A stretch of 35,000 bases of DNA from Halisarca cf. caerulea (GCA_963170055.1 CAUJGJ010000242.1:802501-837500), one strand, 5' to 3'. Shown: positions 1-31,339, numbered from the stretch's first letter. The notes: a model not told the origin generated them from the sequence alone. Program-made: numbers and translations.

Positions 1-7
1 TGTGTGC

Positions 8-54
<47 letters not shown>

Positions 55-132
55 CAATATGTGTGTGTGTGTATGTGCATGTGCGTGTGTGTATGTGTGT
101 GTGTGTGTGTGTGCTCGTGTGCATATGTGTGT
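1..132. repeat. (GT)n microsatellite, interrupted
   Basis: Alternating GT with a few breaks, running to the LINE fragment. Confidence 0.95.
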
Positions 133-139
133 GCTCGTG

Positions 140-551
140 TGCATGTAGGTGTTTAAGGGATATTTTAGGGTTCACTCTGCTGGACGAGAAGAGGAATGAA
201 GAGATACTGAGAATGACAGGTCAGCCACCCATTGAGAATGAATTGAGGAACCGATGATTGCAGTGGATTGGACATGTGCAAAGGATGGGTTGTGAGAGGA
301 CACAGAAGAGAGTTTTTAGATGTAGACCAGTGGGGAAGAAAAGACAACCTGGGGTAGGCCGTTTGCGTTAGGTCGACACTTTTAGCAGGGACCTCTCATG
401 GATCCAGCTTGAGGATTAGACGGATGTGGCAATGGATGGACAAGCATGGAGAGGTGTCATAAATCAGCTATGTTAGCCAGATACGCAAGGGGAGGTAGAT
501 TATTTTTGATCGCCCAACATCCATGTGGATGAAGTGTAAAGAAGAAGAAGT
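140..551 (+). mobile_element. Decayed 3' end of a non-LTR retrotransposon (LINE, endonuclease/RT C-terminal part)
   Basis: Read in one frame, the region encodes CLRDILGFTLLDEKRNEEI, then (after a TGA at 255) LQWIGHVQRMGCERTQKR, and further on (after TAG at 369) DGQAWRGVINQLC. These resemble the C-terminal region of LINE reverse transcriptase polyproteins, with their 'RNEEI...TGQPP...RLRWxGHVxRM' and final 'WRxxxxxLC' pattern. Several in-frame stops show it is dead. It ends in a short (GAA)n tract at about 541-549 running into (GT)n, which fits a LINE 3' tail. It is 5'-truncated; the window edge and a microsatellite lie upstream. Confidence 0.72.
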
Positions 552-1136
552 GTGTGTGTGTGTGTGTGTGGGTGGGTGGGTGGGTGTACGTGTGTGTGTT
601 TACTGAGTGTCTGTTTCCTCCCTCCAGAGATGATCAATGTACTGGCTAAAGTATCAGAGCATTCTGTGCTTTTTAACTATTTGAATTTTCATGTCATTGC
701 CATAGCAACAGAAAGAGAAGGCAGAGATAAATGTCAGTTTGAAGTGTGCATCTCACAGGCACACAACACATTTAAATGTATGTACTCATATCCTATTTTA
801 GCGTTAGTTGATGTATACATCATTGACATCGTAAGCGGCCATTTTGTCAGCCATACTGGTATTTATCACTGGCAGCACAAATTCCTTGTGTACATGATCC
901 TTTCTTGGAATTGACAGTCGGTAATGTTTTGCTGTTTATGTTTTCCATCTCATATTTATTTTTGTTTGTTTGTTTTGAGCATTGTTGTAATTGCGCTGCA
1001 GAACTGATTCTGCAGCCATATGTCACTATCAACTTTAGTTATATAACTTAATCATACCCTTGCAATCGATCTATAATTGTTTTTCCATTATAAGTTGTGT
1101 GCACGTTTGCATGCATGCGCGCACGTGTATGTGTGT

Positions 1137-1138
<2 letters not shown>
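552..1138. other. Non-coding stretch
   Basis: Apart from (GT)n/(GGGT)n at 552-600, I see no gene, RNA or repeat here. Short open frames lack codon structure or similarity that I recognise. Confidence 0.6.
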
Positions 1139-1379
<241 letters not shown>

Positions 1380-1518
1380 ATTCCTTGCCAATGATATTAT
1401 ATTGGACTGGTTAGCATCAGGTCATAATCTAATGTAATAATTTATCAAGTCAAGTTTTGTGCACTTCACATATTATTATACAAAACCTTATAATTATACA
1501 GTGTTAGAAATAATGGTC

Positions 1519-1860
1519 AGCATTCAGACATGCATTGTCCGATCAACCATTTTGGCAGTTTGTCTGACCCAAAAATATTTGGATTAGACATTAATTTTGT
1601 CCGAGCACATGCAATATATGGGTTGCACAAGACTCCTCCTGGACCTGCTGTGACATCTAATAGAGCATATTATTGGGTGGAATAGCAATATCATGCAATT
1701 TTATTCTGAAATAACTCATACAATTGAAATAAAGGTTATGCATAGTGCATGTGTATTCTCTGATTTAAAAAAACTGTCTATAAGCAAAACTAAAATTGTC
1801 CAATCCAAAATGATATAATAGCTAGGACATTCGTCCGACTGGCATCTGTTCCTTACTTCT
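1519..1860. repeat. Dispersed repeat, copy A
   Basis: Shares the order of motifs cattcagacat, attgtccga, gtc(t)gac-caaaa, tagacatta and aaaactaaaat with 33040-33330. It is diverged and of unknown class. The rest of 1380-1912 shows no gene. Confidence 0.5.
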
Positions 1861-1911
1861 TATATAGCACTGTTTACGATGTGATCAGTCATACAGCTCC
1901 ATACACGGCGT

Positions 1912-3000
1912 GCACTTATGAGTAGTAGGATGGGGGGAGCACTTCACTCATGAGTAGTAGGATGGGGGGAGCACTTCACTCATGAGTAGTAGGATGGGGG
2001 GAGCACTTCACTCATGAGTAGTAGGATGGGGGGAGCACTTCACTCATGAGTAGTAGGATGGGGGGAGCACTTCACTCATGAGTAGTAGGATGGGGGGAGC
2101 ACTTCACTCATGAGTAGTAGGATGGGGGGAGCACTTCACTCATGAGTAGTAGGATGGGGGGAGCACTTCACTCATGAGTAGTAGGATGGGGGAAGCACTT
2201 CACTCATGAGTAGTAGGATGGGGGGAGCACTTCACTCATGAGTAGTAGGATGGGGGAAGCACTTCACTCATGAGTAGTAGGATGGGGGGAGCACTTCACT
2301 CATGAGTAGTAGGATGGGGGAAGCACTTCACTCATGAGTAGTAGGATGGGGGGAGCACTTCACTCATGAGTAGTAGGATGGGGGAAGCACTTCACTCATG
2401 AGTAGTAGGATGGGGGAGCACTTCACTCATGAGTAGTAGGATGGGGGAGCACTTCGATCATGAGTAGTAGGATGGGGGGAGCACTTCACTCATGAGTAGT
2501 AGGATGGGGGAAGCACTTCACTCATGAGTAGTAGGATGGGGGAAGCACTTCACTCATGAGTAGTAGGATGGGGGAGCACTTCACTCATGAGTAGTAGGAT
2601 GGGGGAGCACTTCATTCATGAGTAGTAGGATGGGGGAAGCACTTCACTCATGAGTAGTAGGATGGGGGGAGCACTTCACTCATGAGTAGTAGGATGGGGG
2701 GAGCACTTCATGATCACTCATGAGTAGTGGGATGGGGGGAGCACTTCACTCATGAGTAGTAGGATGGGGGGAGCACTTCACTCATGAGTAGTAGGATGGG
2801 GGGAGCACTTCACTCATGAGTAGTAGGATGGGGGGAGCACTTCACTCATGAGTAGTAAGATGGGGGGAGCACTTCACTCATGAGTAGTAGGATGGGGGGA
2901 GCACTTCACTCATGAGTAGTAGAATGGGGGAGCACTTCACTCATGAGTAGTAGGATGGGAGCAGCACTTCACTCATGAGTAGTAGGATGGGGGAGCACTT
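1912..3000. repeat. Minisatellite, about 34 units of 31-32 bp
   Basis: The unit reads CTCATGAGTAGTAGGATGGG followed by gggagcacttca. Every unit carries the 10-bp palindrome ACTCATGAGT (some variants changed at the edge). Units differ mainly in the G run (gggggg, ggggga, ggggg), in scattered gatcatgag/attcatgag variants, and in an extra gatc near 2713. It lies 3' of the HINT gene, ending about 220 bp past its stop codon. Confidence 0.95.
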
Positions 3001-3222
3001 TATACTCAGTAAAAACATGCATGAAACATTATACACAATATCCATCAAAAACATTAATAATGCAAGACAAATTGAACACACAAGTACAGAAAACAAGTAC
3101 AAGGTACATTGTCTACATACACAAAGTAATAACCATACGTGCATGCATACAATTCCGGAGATTCTGATTCAAAGTTAAAGTTTGTTTTCTGTAGGACTCG
3201 GGGAATTTGTGACCTGCTTGTG

Positions 3223-5541
<2,319 letters not shown>

Positions 5542-5860
5542 TCTTGTTCTCTCTAGTATACGATCTCACTACAATATTATCGTCTCCGAAAATATCCGGA
5601 TATCCTCCGAACATTCACTTCTCTTGGATATTCAGTGTGTACTAGTACTAGCATCTATGGTACTAGTCTGGCGTTGCCTCTGACGTTGCCGAGAATCGGG
5701 TCGGCAACGCCAGACTAGTGTGTCGATTCTCGGCAACGCCAGACTAGTGTGTACCAGGTATACGAAAAATAATAAAAATAAGATTTGTAAAGAATGACAG
5801 AGCAGTCTATAGTGTGTACCAGGTACACTGTACCTCCCTCTACGCGGGCTGAACAGTGAA
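5542..5860. promoter_or_regulatory. Shared divergent promoter region between HINT2-like gene and PAH copy 1
   Basis: This 319-bp gap separates the two divergent start codons, so both promoters must lie within or overlap it unless 5' untranslated exons exist elsewhere. A 12-bp perfect palindrome ATATCCGGATAT (5592-5603) is conserved in unit 2 (20559-20570). It contains a CCGGAT core that could suit an ETS-type factor, which is inference. The middle (about 5636-5820) holds TAGTCTGGCGTTGCC-type repeat copies missing from unit 2. Confidence 0.55.
5664..5746. repeat. TAGTCTGGCGTTGCC-type inverted repeat in the HINT/PAH promoter
   Basis: TAGTCTGGCGTTGCC at 5664-5678 is followed by its complement at 5703-5717 and again at 5732-5746, with gattctcggcaacg pieces between. 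It is related to the hairpin at 31254-31339. It is absent from the unit 2 promoter, so it was gained in unit 1 or lost in unit 2. Confidence 0.7.
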
Positions 5861-17514
<11,654 letters not shown>

Positions 17515-18765
17515 ATGTGTTACCGAAATGCATACGTGTGTATGTATAGAGCCATCTTGTGCTATACCTAACCAAATGCAGTTATCCGTACACACCTAAT
17601 GACTGATTCATAATGATTGCATTTACATAACTCTCGTAGGTGTACACACTATCATGCAAATCTATTGAACTGTCTATTGTTTCCCATAGATTCTGATATT
17701 ATATTTACGTAGTTACTACGTAAGTGTATTTTCTTTTTTCAGCTGTGAGTATTCTTAATAGCACGTATCTAAAAGCATAATTGCTAAACACATGTAAAGC
17801 CAACTGTAACTTCTACTTTTGGACAGTCTCTAAGGAGGTTGTCCTCTTTGGGAGATCCCAAGTGCATTGGAACTATAAGGAGGAATTAAATATCTCATGA
17901 CCTCAAGGTGTCCTCTGTAGAGAGGCTGTCCTTGGAGATTCTTCTGTTGTGATTTTTTCCCCTACATTCAAATAGTATACGTATCTACTGTACATATGTA
18001 CGTAGCTGCATTGGTGTGTTTTCTGTACTCTGTTACAATCTCTTCCCAAGTGCATGCACATTTTGCTCCTGAACCTCTGGTGGTGTGCAAGCAGGAACTG
18101 ATGCATGCACTGTTATAAAGTAACATTGAGTACCTAATATACACGATGTCACATATGAATTTGACTATAGCTAGTCGAAGATAAAAACAATAGAAAAGCA
18201 ATACTTCTTGGAAATTGGAATGCCTTTGGCTGAGTTATCATCTCTGCAAGATAATCAATTTATAATAGGAATATCCAGAGCTAGGGTCCCTGATGGCTTA
18301 GTGCATGGTTAAATATTGGGCTTTTTTGTGCAATGGCGAAATATGGCCGTCTCCAAATATAAAAATGTGCATGTGAAAATCACTAATTTAAAATTCGAAA
18401 TCTGTGACATACGTACATACACCCCTCGAAATTGAAGTTTATAGGGCATATAGTAATTGTTATAGATCTCCATGCATAATGGTAGGACAACTTTCAGCTG
18501 CAGGCGCAGCAATAAACCACTGAACTATTCAAACAAACAGCAGTGACGTCTTATTATAATACGGAAATTGGGGACTGTAAAAGAAAAAAGAAACTTCTAA
18601 ATTCATGCAGTATAATATTTTTTCATAAACAGGGAGTTTAACACGAGTTGAATCAAACTGAATTGAATTGAATTAATTTCATCTACATGCTATAGATACA
18701 TATGCAAGCCAAAGGAACATAATGTTGTGGATAGGGTCACACCACAGACACTATTATACTATATA
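17515..18765. other. PAH copy 1 3' flank, no gene seen
   Basis: Likely holds the 3' untranslated region. Similar to 27023-27850 up to about 18310; 18310-18765 has no counterpart in unit 2. No open frame of interest. Confidence 0.6.
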
Positions 18766-18945
18766 CAGTAGAACCTCGTTAGTAAGAACACTGTTAGTGA
18801 TCATGAGTAATACCTGGTTAGGATACAAGGGTATAATACCCCAGCCTATAACCCATAATACTAATCTATGTGGTTAGCAAGTAGTACTGATAGTGAGTAG
18901 CAATTTGGAGGGTCTCCGGGTGTTCTCACTAACGAGGTTTGACTG
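18766..18945. mobile_element. 180-bp pogo/Tigger-like MITE downstream of PAH copy 1
   Basis: CAGTAGAACCTCGTTAGTAA on the left and ACTAACGAGGTTTGACTG on the right are inverted and flanked by TA (18764-18765, 18946-18947). Unit 2 lacks it at the matching place, where a (TA)n tract lies instead. Confidence 0.85.
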
Positions 18946-19159
18946 TATACTACGTAGTATATAGTGTCTATGGTTCCACATAAGGTGATCCTATTTTAGT
19001 GCTCCTCGAAGAACCGGTTCCACAGGTTGTTCATGTATCAATCGCTTGTCTCCTTTACTTCAAAAGTTCATAACAACAATTAATGATGTAATCGTATATC
19101 CTATAGTCACCTATAACCACAACTGATCATTGACAACTTCCTGTGATTCAATTTAAGCA

Positions 19160-19640
19160 TGTGTAGGAGATTTACTGGCAGCAAAAGTAAACTGTAAATA
19201 ATATAACAGCTGCTAAAATTGCTGACCTGGCGAAAAATACAAATTTCCATATTAGTGCATAGTAAATGTTAACAGCCCTGTGAATATTGTTGAGTGCTTG
19301 GGGTTGTAATGCTCCACTATAGAGCATCTTATATATAGTGCTTATATAAGGCATAGGCATGAGGGCTGTATGGCATAATTATAAGATGCCATGCATGCAA
19401 GTCCCTTGAGCGCAAAGAGCCCGAGCTGCCTATGTCTAAACCATATAGCATCTGTTTGTGGACTTTGGGCAAGTGTTCTTGATCGACTTTCAGGAATTCG
19501 ATGAAGCAATTTGAACACTAAAAATTGAGTTTAGGAATAGAAACGGCATGCAATAAGAATCGCTAAAGAAGACTTTAAATTCTCTGCTATATACGAGGCA
19601 AAGTTTGCTTCTTGCAGTGGCAAAGGTCGGCATCCGCGAA
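19160..19640. repeat. Repeat pair member (3' end of unit 1), partner at 29755-30240
   Basis: Shares long stretches such as cagccctgtgaatattgtt and the ...catgagggctgtatggcata segment with 29755-30240. The partner has gained a (TA)n tract at 30003-30063. No gene is seen in either copy. Confidence 0.75.
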
Positions 19641-19868
19641 AGTTTATACCTGTGAAAATTTAGGTCAGGCTCTTGTAAAATGGAAAAAAAAAACATGACC
19701 GTCTGTGAATATAAAACACGAAAATCGTTAATAGCCAAAATCTGTGCAATATACACCCTACAAAAATAAGTGTACATGGTATTGTCTGCCAAACCTACAT
19801 ACGTACCTATGCAGTCTTGCACCCTGCAAGGTAAACACATACGTACACATATGTATAACAGGGGGCTA

Positions 19869-20024
19869 CAGTAGTACCCCATTTGAGGGACCACACTTAG
19901 GGACAGGTGAATGGTAGACTTTCAAAAGAGGTAGTCTCTGACGTGGGGGAATTTAGTATGCAGAGCTGGTCTTACAAAAGGGGTAGTCTTTCACGAGGGT
20001 GGTCCCTCGAAGGGGGCACTACTG
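19869..20024. mobile_element. TA-flanked MITE, unit 2 copy of 4949-5103
   Basis: The same inverted ends and TA flanks as in HINT intron 1, next to the orphan HINT exon 1. It differs from the unit 1 copy by a few bases. Confidence 0.75.
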
Positions 20025-20059
20025 TACAACGCAATGCATGGCTATTCAGAACTCAGTTT

Positions 20060-20513
20060 CGCAACCCACAGCTGCATCTTCGTCTGTAGCATCAGACAGC
20101 ATAGGTAGCTGTCGTTTCGGTATGACTAGCACGTGACAGGGGGCTTGTGGCGCTACATCCTCAAACCATAGATATTCTATACATACGTTACGTATGTATA
20201 GAATATCTATGCTCAAACGCTAAACATTGGGCGTCTTCGTAAATAATCTTTGCCGAAATCTCCTTGTTGATGATCTTTGTGAATATGGTTGGCTGCAAGT
20301 CTTCTCTCGGGGCTTGCCTGACGGCTTCTTTAGCCTCTTCTACTTCGTCTTTCAAAATAACACCGAACGAAAGACTTCTACTGGTAAATGAGGGGCCTCT
20401 AAACTTTGTGGAGAATTCCTTTGAATTAGAATTCTTCTAAAAGTAAAACAAGCACTTGGATGCTTGTTTGATAAAACAGCTTTGGCTAGATTGGCTGCTG
20501 ATCTGACAGCCAT
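20060..20513 (-). pseudogene. Orphan, broken copy of HINT2-like exon 1
   Basis: On the minus strand this is a close copy of HINT exon 1 (5541-5149), from the same start codon to the same gtgggt donor context. It cannot encode the protein. A 45-bp palindrome plus a 7-bp target duplication (52 bp, not a multiple of 3) interrupts the HIT domain at 20167-20218. A 1-base deletion near 20401-20405 shifts the frame in the presequence part. There are also 3-base length differences. Exons 2 and 3 with the HLHLHV active site are absent here, because the duplication edge lies in HINT intron 1. The start-side region is still divergent with PAH copy 2, so some transcription is possible, but no HINT product. 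Confidence 0.88.
20160..20218. mobile_element. 45-bp perfect palindrome with 7-bp target duplication in HINT pseudo-exon
   Basis: CTCAAAC occurs at 20160-20166 and again at 20212-20218. Between them (20167-20211) two perfect 21-base inverted arms beginning CATAGATATTC flank the loop TTA. The intact HINT exon has one CTCAAAC and nothing else at this point. The insertion shifts the reading frame. Confidence 0.9.
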
Positions 20514-20658
20514 TTTTGTTCTCTCTAGTATACTATCTCACTAATATCGTCTCCAAAAATATCCGGATATCCTCTGAACGTTCACTTCTCTTCGACAGTG
20601 TATACCGAGTACACTGTACCTCCCTCGAGACCTCCTTCTACGCGGGCTGAATAGTGAA
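20514..20658. promoter_or_regulatory. Putative promoter region of PAH copy 2
   Basis: This 145-bp gap lies between the start codon of the broken HINT exon and that of PAH copy 2. It keeps the ATATCCGGATAT palindrome (20559-20570) and the stretch just before the PAH ATG seen in unit 1, but lacks the repeat inserted there. It is therefore the shorter, uninterrupted form of the divergent promoter. Confidence 0.5.
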
Positions 20659-27022
<6,364 letters not shown>

Positions 27023-27327
27023 ATGTGTTACCGAAATGCATACGTGTATATGTATAGAGCCATCTTGTGCTATCCCTAACCAAATGCACAGCACACCTAA
27101 TGACCGGTTCATAATGATTGTATTTACATAACTCTCGTAGGTGCATACACTATTATGCAAATCTATTGAATTGTCTATTGTTTCTCATAGATTCTGATAT
27201 TATATTTACGTAGTTACTAAGTGTATTTTCTTTTTCAGCTGTGAGTATATTATTAATAGCACGTATCTAAAAGCATAATTGTTAAACACATTTAATACCA
27301 ACTGTAACTGCCACTGGGGAATCTTCA

Positions 27328-27333
27328 AATAAA
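27328..27333 (+). promoter_or_regulatory. Candidate poly(A) signal AATAAA, PAH copy 2
   Basis: The AATAAA lies about 305 bp past the stop. Copy 1 lacks the roughly 33-bp segment holding it; its nearest similar hexamer is ATTAAA at 17885-17890. Not confirmed by any transcript. Confidence 0.35.
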
Positions 27334-27874
27334 GGACACTTTTGGACAGTCTATTTGTCCTCTCTGAGGATGTTGTCCTCTTTGGGAGATCCCAAGTGTA
27401 TTGGAACTATAGGGAGGAAATATCTCATGACCTCAAGGTGTCCTTTGTAGAGAGGTTGTCCTTATATTGGTGATTCTTCTGTTGTGATTTTTTCCCCTAC
27501 ATTCAAATAGTATACGTATCTACTGTACATATGCACGTAGCTGCATTGGTGTGTTTTCTGTGCTGTTGAGGTAGCATCTGACAATGTACGTTAGTACTCT
27601 GTTACAATCTCTTCCCAAGTGCATGCGCATTTTGCTCCTGAACCTCTGGTGGTGTGCATGCAGGACCTGATGCATGCACTGTTATACGGTAATATTGAGT
27701 GCCTTATATACACATGTATGGATTTGACTAGTTGAAGATATAAATAATAGAAAATGAAATTCTTATATTGGAATGTCTTTGCCTGAGTTATCCTCTGCAA
27801 GATAATAAATTTGTGATGGGAATATTCAGAGAGTCCCTGATCGATGACTTATATAGTGCATTGCTATGTTCCTC

Positions 27875-27876
<2 letters not shown>

Positions 27877-27969
<93 letters not shown>
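27877..27969. repeat. (TA)n microsatellite downstream of PAH copy 2
   Basis: About 93 bp of pure TA. It replaces about 630 bp of unit 1 sequence (about 18310-18945) that ends in a TA-flanked MITE. Confidence 0.97.
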
Positions 27970-27970
<1 letters not shown>

Positions 27971-28054
27971 TACGTAGTATATATTCTCTATGGTTACACA
28001 AAAGATGGTCCTATTTTAATATACTCCTCAAAGAATCCACAGGTTGTTCATGTA

Positions 28055-28225
28055 CAGTGAAACATCTCTGATCCCCCCCTATAATCCACCAAATGCCCTA
28101 ATCCACCCTAGTTTCCAAAAACGAACTACATGCATGTACTGCGTTCAAACCTCGTTAAGCCACCAACCCCCCTAATCCACCGTAAAACTGACATTCCCAA
28201 TTGTGGCAGATTAGAGAGTTCACTG
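28055..28225. mobile_element. 171-bp pogo/Tigger-like MITE downstream of PAH copy 2
   Basis: CAGTGAAACATCTCTGATCC on the left and GATTAGAGAGTTCACTG on the right, flanked by TA (28053-28054, 28226-28227). Unit 1 continues uninterrupted across this point near 19038, so the insertion is specific to unit 2. Confidence 0.8.
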
Positions 28226-28289
28226 TATGGTCAATCACTTAACGTCACCTTTACTTCAAAAGTTCAATACGCAGGTATGTTATGTCTGA

Positions 28290-29750
28290 TCTTGGACATA
28301 AACAAAAATGTCTGCCATTATCGAATTAAGGAGTGAAATTTTTCAGTCTTTTTTTCATGTGTACGAATAGTGATGCCCAGAAAGCGCTTTGTATTATATC
28401 TTAGGCATATCTACTTTGTATCTAAGTCTTCTAGATTGTTGTGGAGGGTCACAAAACTTCGTATGATGATGAGTTTATTCTGACCGTACAAGAAAAATGT
28501 GAAGATGCAAAAACTTGGTGGTAGAAAGTTAGACTTTTGGACGCAAAACTAGGGTCGAAAGAACACACAGATATCGAACTTACTAAATCGAATTCAGGGT
28601 CTTCAGGCTCCACTGCATGGCTGTTATGTCCAAGGATTTGTGCAGAATTCTAGGGTGGCCAGTTACAATCCGTTGGACATAAAGCAAACGGAACAATGTA
28701 CAAACTAAAGACACTGAATTCAATTCTATGGGTTTGGAGCTTTAGGAACAATACTTCAAAGTTTCAAGGTGGAAATCAGAGATCTCTACCACTGCAATTT
28801 TCAATGAAATTTTCTTGCAGTGAAAGTCATCTTCACTCAGTAAAGTCACGTGTGCTGTCACATGCTATGTTATCATAGATGCTATAGACAAACAGTACAC
28901 AAGTTGTGCTCACGGTGAAACTAGTTTGCAGAAAACGCGTAGATCTAAGTTGGTGGCTTTTAAACCTGTAAAAGTAGGTTTAACAAAACTTTGGATCAAT
29001 ATCTATCCTTCCACCACGTATATATACTTTTGAAATTCTATTCCTTGGCTGTTATGTGCAGCATTTTGTGATTTTCCAGCCAGGACAAGACAAGAAATTG
29101 TGAGGCATAACTTGAAAGGAACAAGTAATCAGAAGTATGCACGAAGTGAACATTTAGCTTTATACCTCTTAGAAATCATTCCTTGAATTGCTGTAGTCAT
29201 GGACCACCATCTAGATCTGCTCCTTTTACAAAGATTCTGACCTGTGAAGAAGGCTTCTCTCAAGGCCAAAATCGATCTTCTTGCACTCCTCTACTACATC
29301 TTTAGTGTACGTTCTTATGTAGCCCCGTGGCTTTAAACGAAGGAGCTAATACATATTGTGAACCTCTCATTCCGCCCTTCCAAGATCTAGTTTGTACTTA
29401 AGTCGTCGTACATTTTATCCAATCCTGCCAAAGAAAGCGTTAACATCCAAATGTGAACACTTAGAACTTCGACAACGAAGCGCGCTGTGTAAAGTTGGGT
29501 AGGGTCTGGAGCTTAACTTGCTTGTTGTGGAGCTTCATAAGCTGATTCAGGTTACTGTCACATGCATGACCAACCCATGTAATTCAGTGATAATTTTAAT
29601 GAGATACATACCGTGAAAACCTCAAAGCGTCTGTGCACATGTTTTGGCTAGATTTGGACATAACTTACCAGCGTAAACAACAATCATGATGCAATTAATG
29701 TGCCATATATAGATATATTAGTCAAATACTCAGTTCAAGTATGCGTGGGA
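28290..29750. other. Non-coding stretch specific to unit 2
   Basis: No gene, RNA or repeat recognised; no partner in unit 1. Possibly an old insertion whose ends I cannot define. Confidence 0.5.
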
Positions 29751-29754
29751 CAAG

Positions 29755-30000
29755 GTAACATAACTTAAGCTTGTAAATAATGTAACAGCAGAAATTGCTG
29801 ACATGGCGCACACTACTAATTTCCATATTTATAATGCACGTAAACAGCCCTGTGAATATTGTTAAGTGTTTGTGATTGCAAACATTGTCCAGTGCATTAA
29901 TTTTTTTGTCGTTAGGATTATATTTAGTGGTCAAGACATGGGCATGAGGGCTGTATGGCATATAAAATGCCAAGTCCCTTGGGCGTGTAGAGCCCAAGTG

Positions 30001-30066
<66 letters not shown>

Positions 30067-30240
30067 TTAACCATTATATAGCATCCATTGTGGATTTTAG
30101 GCAAGTTTATGTTCTTGACTTTCAGAAATTTGACCAAGCAATTGGAACAGTAAAAAGTCAACTTTAAGAAGAGAAACAGCACTAAGAATTGCTAAAGAAG
30201 ACTTTCTTTGCTACAAAATGCAAAGTTCACTTTGCGTAGT
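29755..30240. repeat. Repeat pair member (3' end of unit 2), partner at 19160-19640
   Basis: Marks the right edge of unit 2: similarity to unit 1 fades after about 30240. It contains the (TA)n tract at 30003-30063. No coding potential is seen. Confidence 0.75.
30003..30063. repeat. (TA)n microsatellite
   Basis: Pure TA, expanded within the 29755-30240 repeat. The partner in unit 1 has only a short ctatgtc at this point (about 19430). Confidence 0.97.
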
Positions 30241-30433
30241 GGTGCTAATCAGCTTCTTTAGGGTTCGACTTAGAGAGTTTTCTTCGGAAAGCTATTCAAG
30301 GAACATTAGAGAGGGATATTTGTATGAAATCACAGATTTCAAAGTATAAACTGCATGATGGAAAATTAAATGCCCATGTTTTATACAATATAAAATCACT
30401 GTATGTGTTATTGCCATGGTAATGGATGCTATA

Positions 30434-30635
30434 TACAGTCAATTTGAAACCTCCCTATAATGTACCCGGCCCTTGGAACCGCTGCATGAAAAGGTTCACT
30501 ATACATCAGGGTGTTCGCTGCATCGGAGTTTATGTACAATCGCGTAAATAGGTGTACATTCTAAGGTTTATGTTTGTTATATCCAGGGTTTGTTATAGTG
30601 TGGTTCATAGTTCATAGTCATAACTGATTTCACTG
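30434..30635. mobile_element. Degenerate pogo/Tigger-like MITE
   Basis: Starts tacagtcaatttgaaacctc and ends taactgatttcactgta. The outermost bases match the CAGTG-type family above, but the inner part has diverged, so the limits are approximate. Confidence 0.5.
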
Positions 30636-30667
30636 TATGCAATTTTTTTCCTATACTTTCAGCCTAC

Positions 30668-30866
30668 AGTCGAACCTTGTTAAGAGTACACTTTCTTCTG
30701 CTTAACACAAATTTACTCCTGTCCAAGCCCTGTTTGGTTAGATGTAGTATAACATACTGTACTTGTATTATTACGTCCTGATAAGAAAAACTTTTAATTT
30801 TATAAATGAGAACTGATTTTGTGGGTCCCCTAAAGTTTGTCTTAGTGAGGTAACCAATTCACTGTT
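30668..30866. mobile_element. Degenerate pogo/Tigger-like MITE
   Basis: Begins CAGTCGAACCTTGTTAAGAG, a typical family end, and ends near gtcttagtgaggtaaccaattcactg, an imperfect inverted partner. It is more decayed than the intron 10 pair. Confidence 0.55.
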
Positions 30867-30945
30867 TGTATATATCTACTATTTATATTATAGTGTTACA
30901 GTATTTTTTGCTGTTTTATAGTTAGTCTAGATGAAAGAATTTCAC

Positions 30946-31260
30946 AATGTACGTAAGTACACTCTGTTGCATGCGTAGTCTCTTTCCGAGTGCATGTGTG
31001 TTTTGCTCCTGAACCTCTGGTGGTCTGCACGCAGGACCTGATGCATGCACTGTTGTACAGTAATATTGAGTGTCTTTTATATATAATATGTGAACACATG
31101 TACAAATTTGTCTAGCTAGATGGAACAATAGAAGAGGCAACAATTCTTGGATAAATGAATGTCTCTGGCTAGCTGATCGAGTTATTGTTGTATCCATTTT
31201 GCAAACTGATCGCTTAGTAGTGGTTATATCCAGACGGTCACTGATCACTTATATAGTCTG
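30946..31260. repeat. Third, partial copy of the PAH 3'-flank sequence
   Basis: The block around cctgaacctctggtgg (about 31008) matches about 18000-18300 and 27580-27850, including the following gcaggacctgatgcatgcac stretch and the gtaatattgagtg stretch. It is more diverged than the other two are from each other. It may be a remnant of a further tandem unit, or a dispersed repeat present in all three places. Confidence 0.75.
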
Positions 31261-31339
31261 GCATTGCCAACCTAATCTTGCTCGGCCATTTTTGGGGACA
31301 AAAATGGCCGAGCAAGATTGAGTGGGCAATGCCAGACTA
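31254..31339. repeat. Long near-perfect hairpin with TAGTCTGGCATTGCC ends
   Basis: Arms of 41 bases start TAGTCTGGCATTGCC and differ at only three positions around a 4-base loop. Sequence on either side is similar (gatcgcttagtagtggttat before, gatcgcttagtggttttatc after). The end motif recurs at 5664-5678, 5703-5717 and 5732-5746, so this is a repeat family, probably a foldback MITE. Confidence 0.8.

Noticed and set aside
1912..3000. CRISPR-like array
   Set aside because: The units are contiguous with no unique spacers, and the genome is eukaryotic; it is a minisatellite.
27768..28071. Ile-Tyr repeat frames over (TA)n
   Set aside because: Pure dinucleotide repeat.
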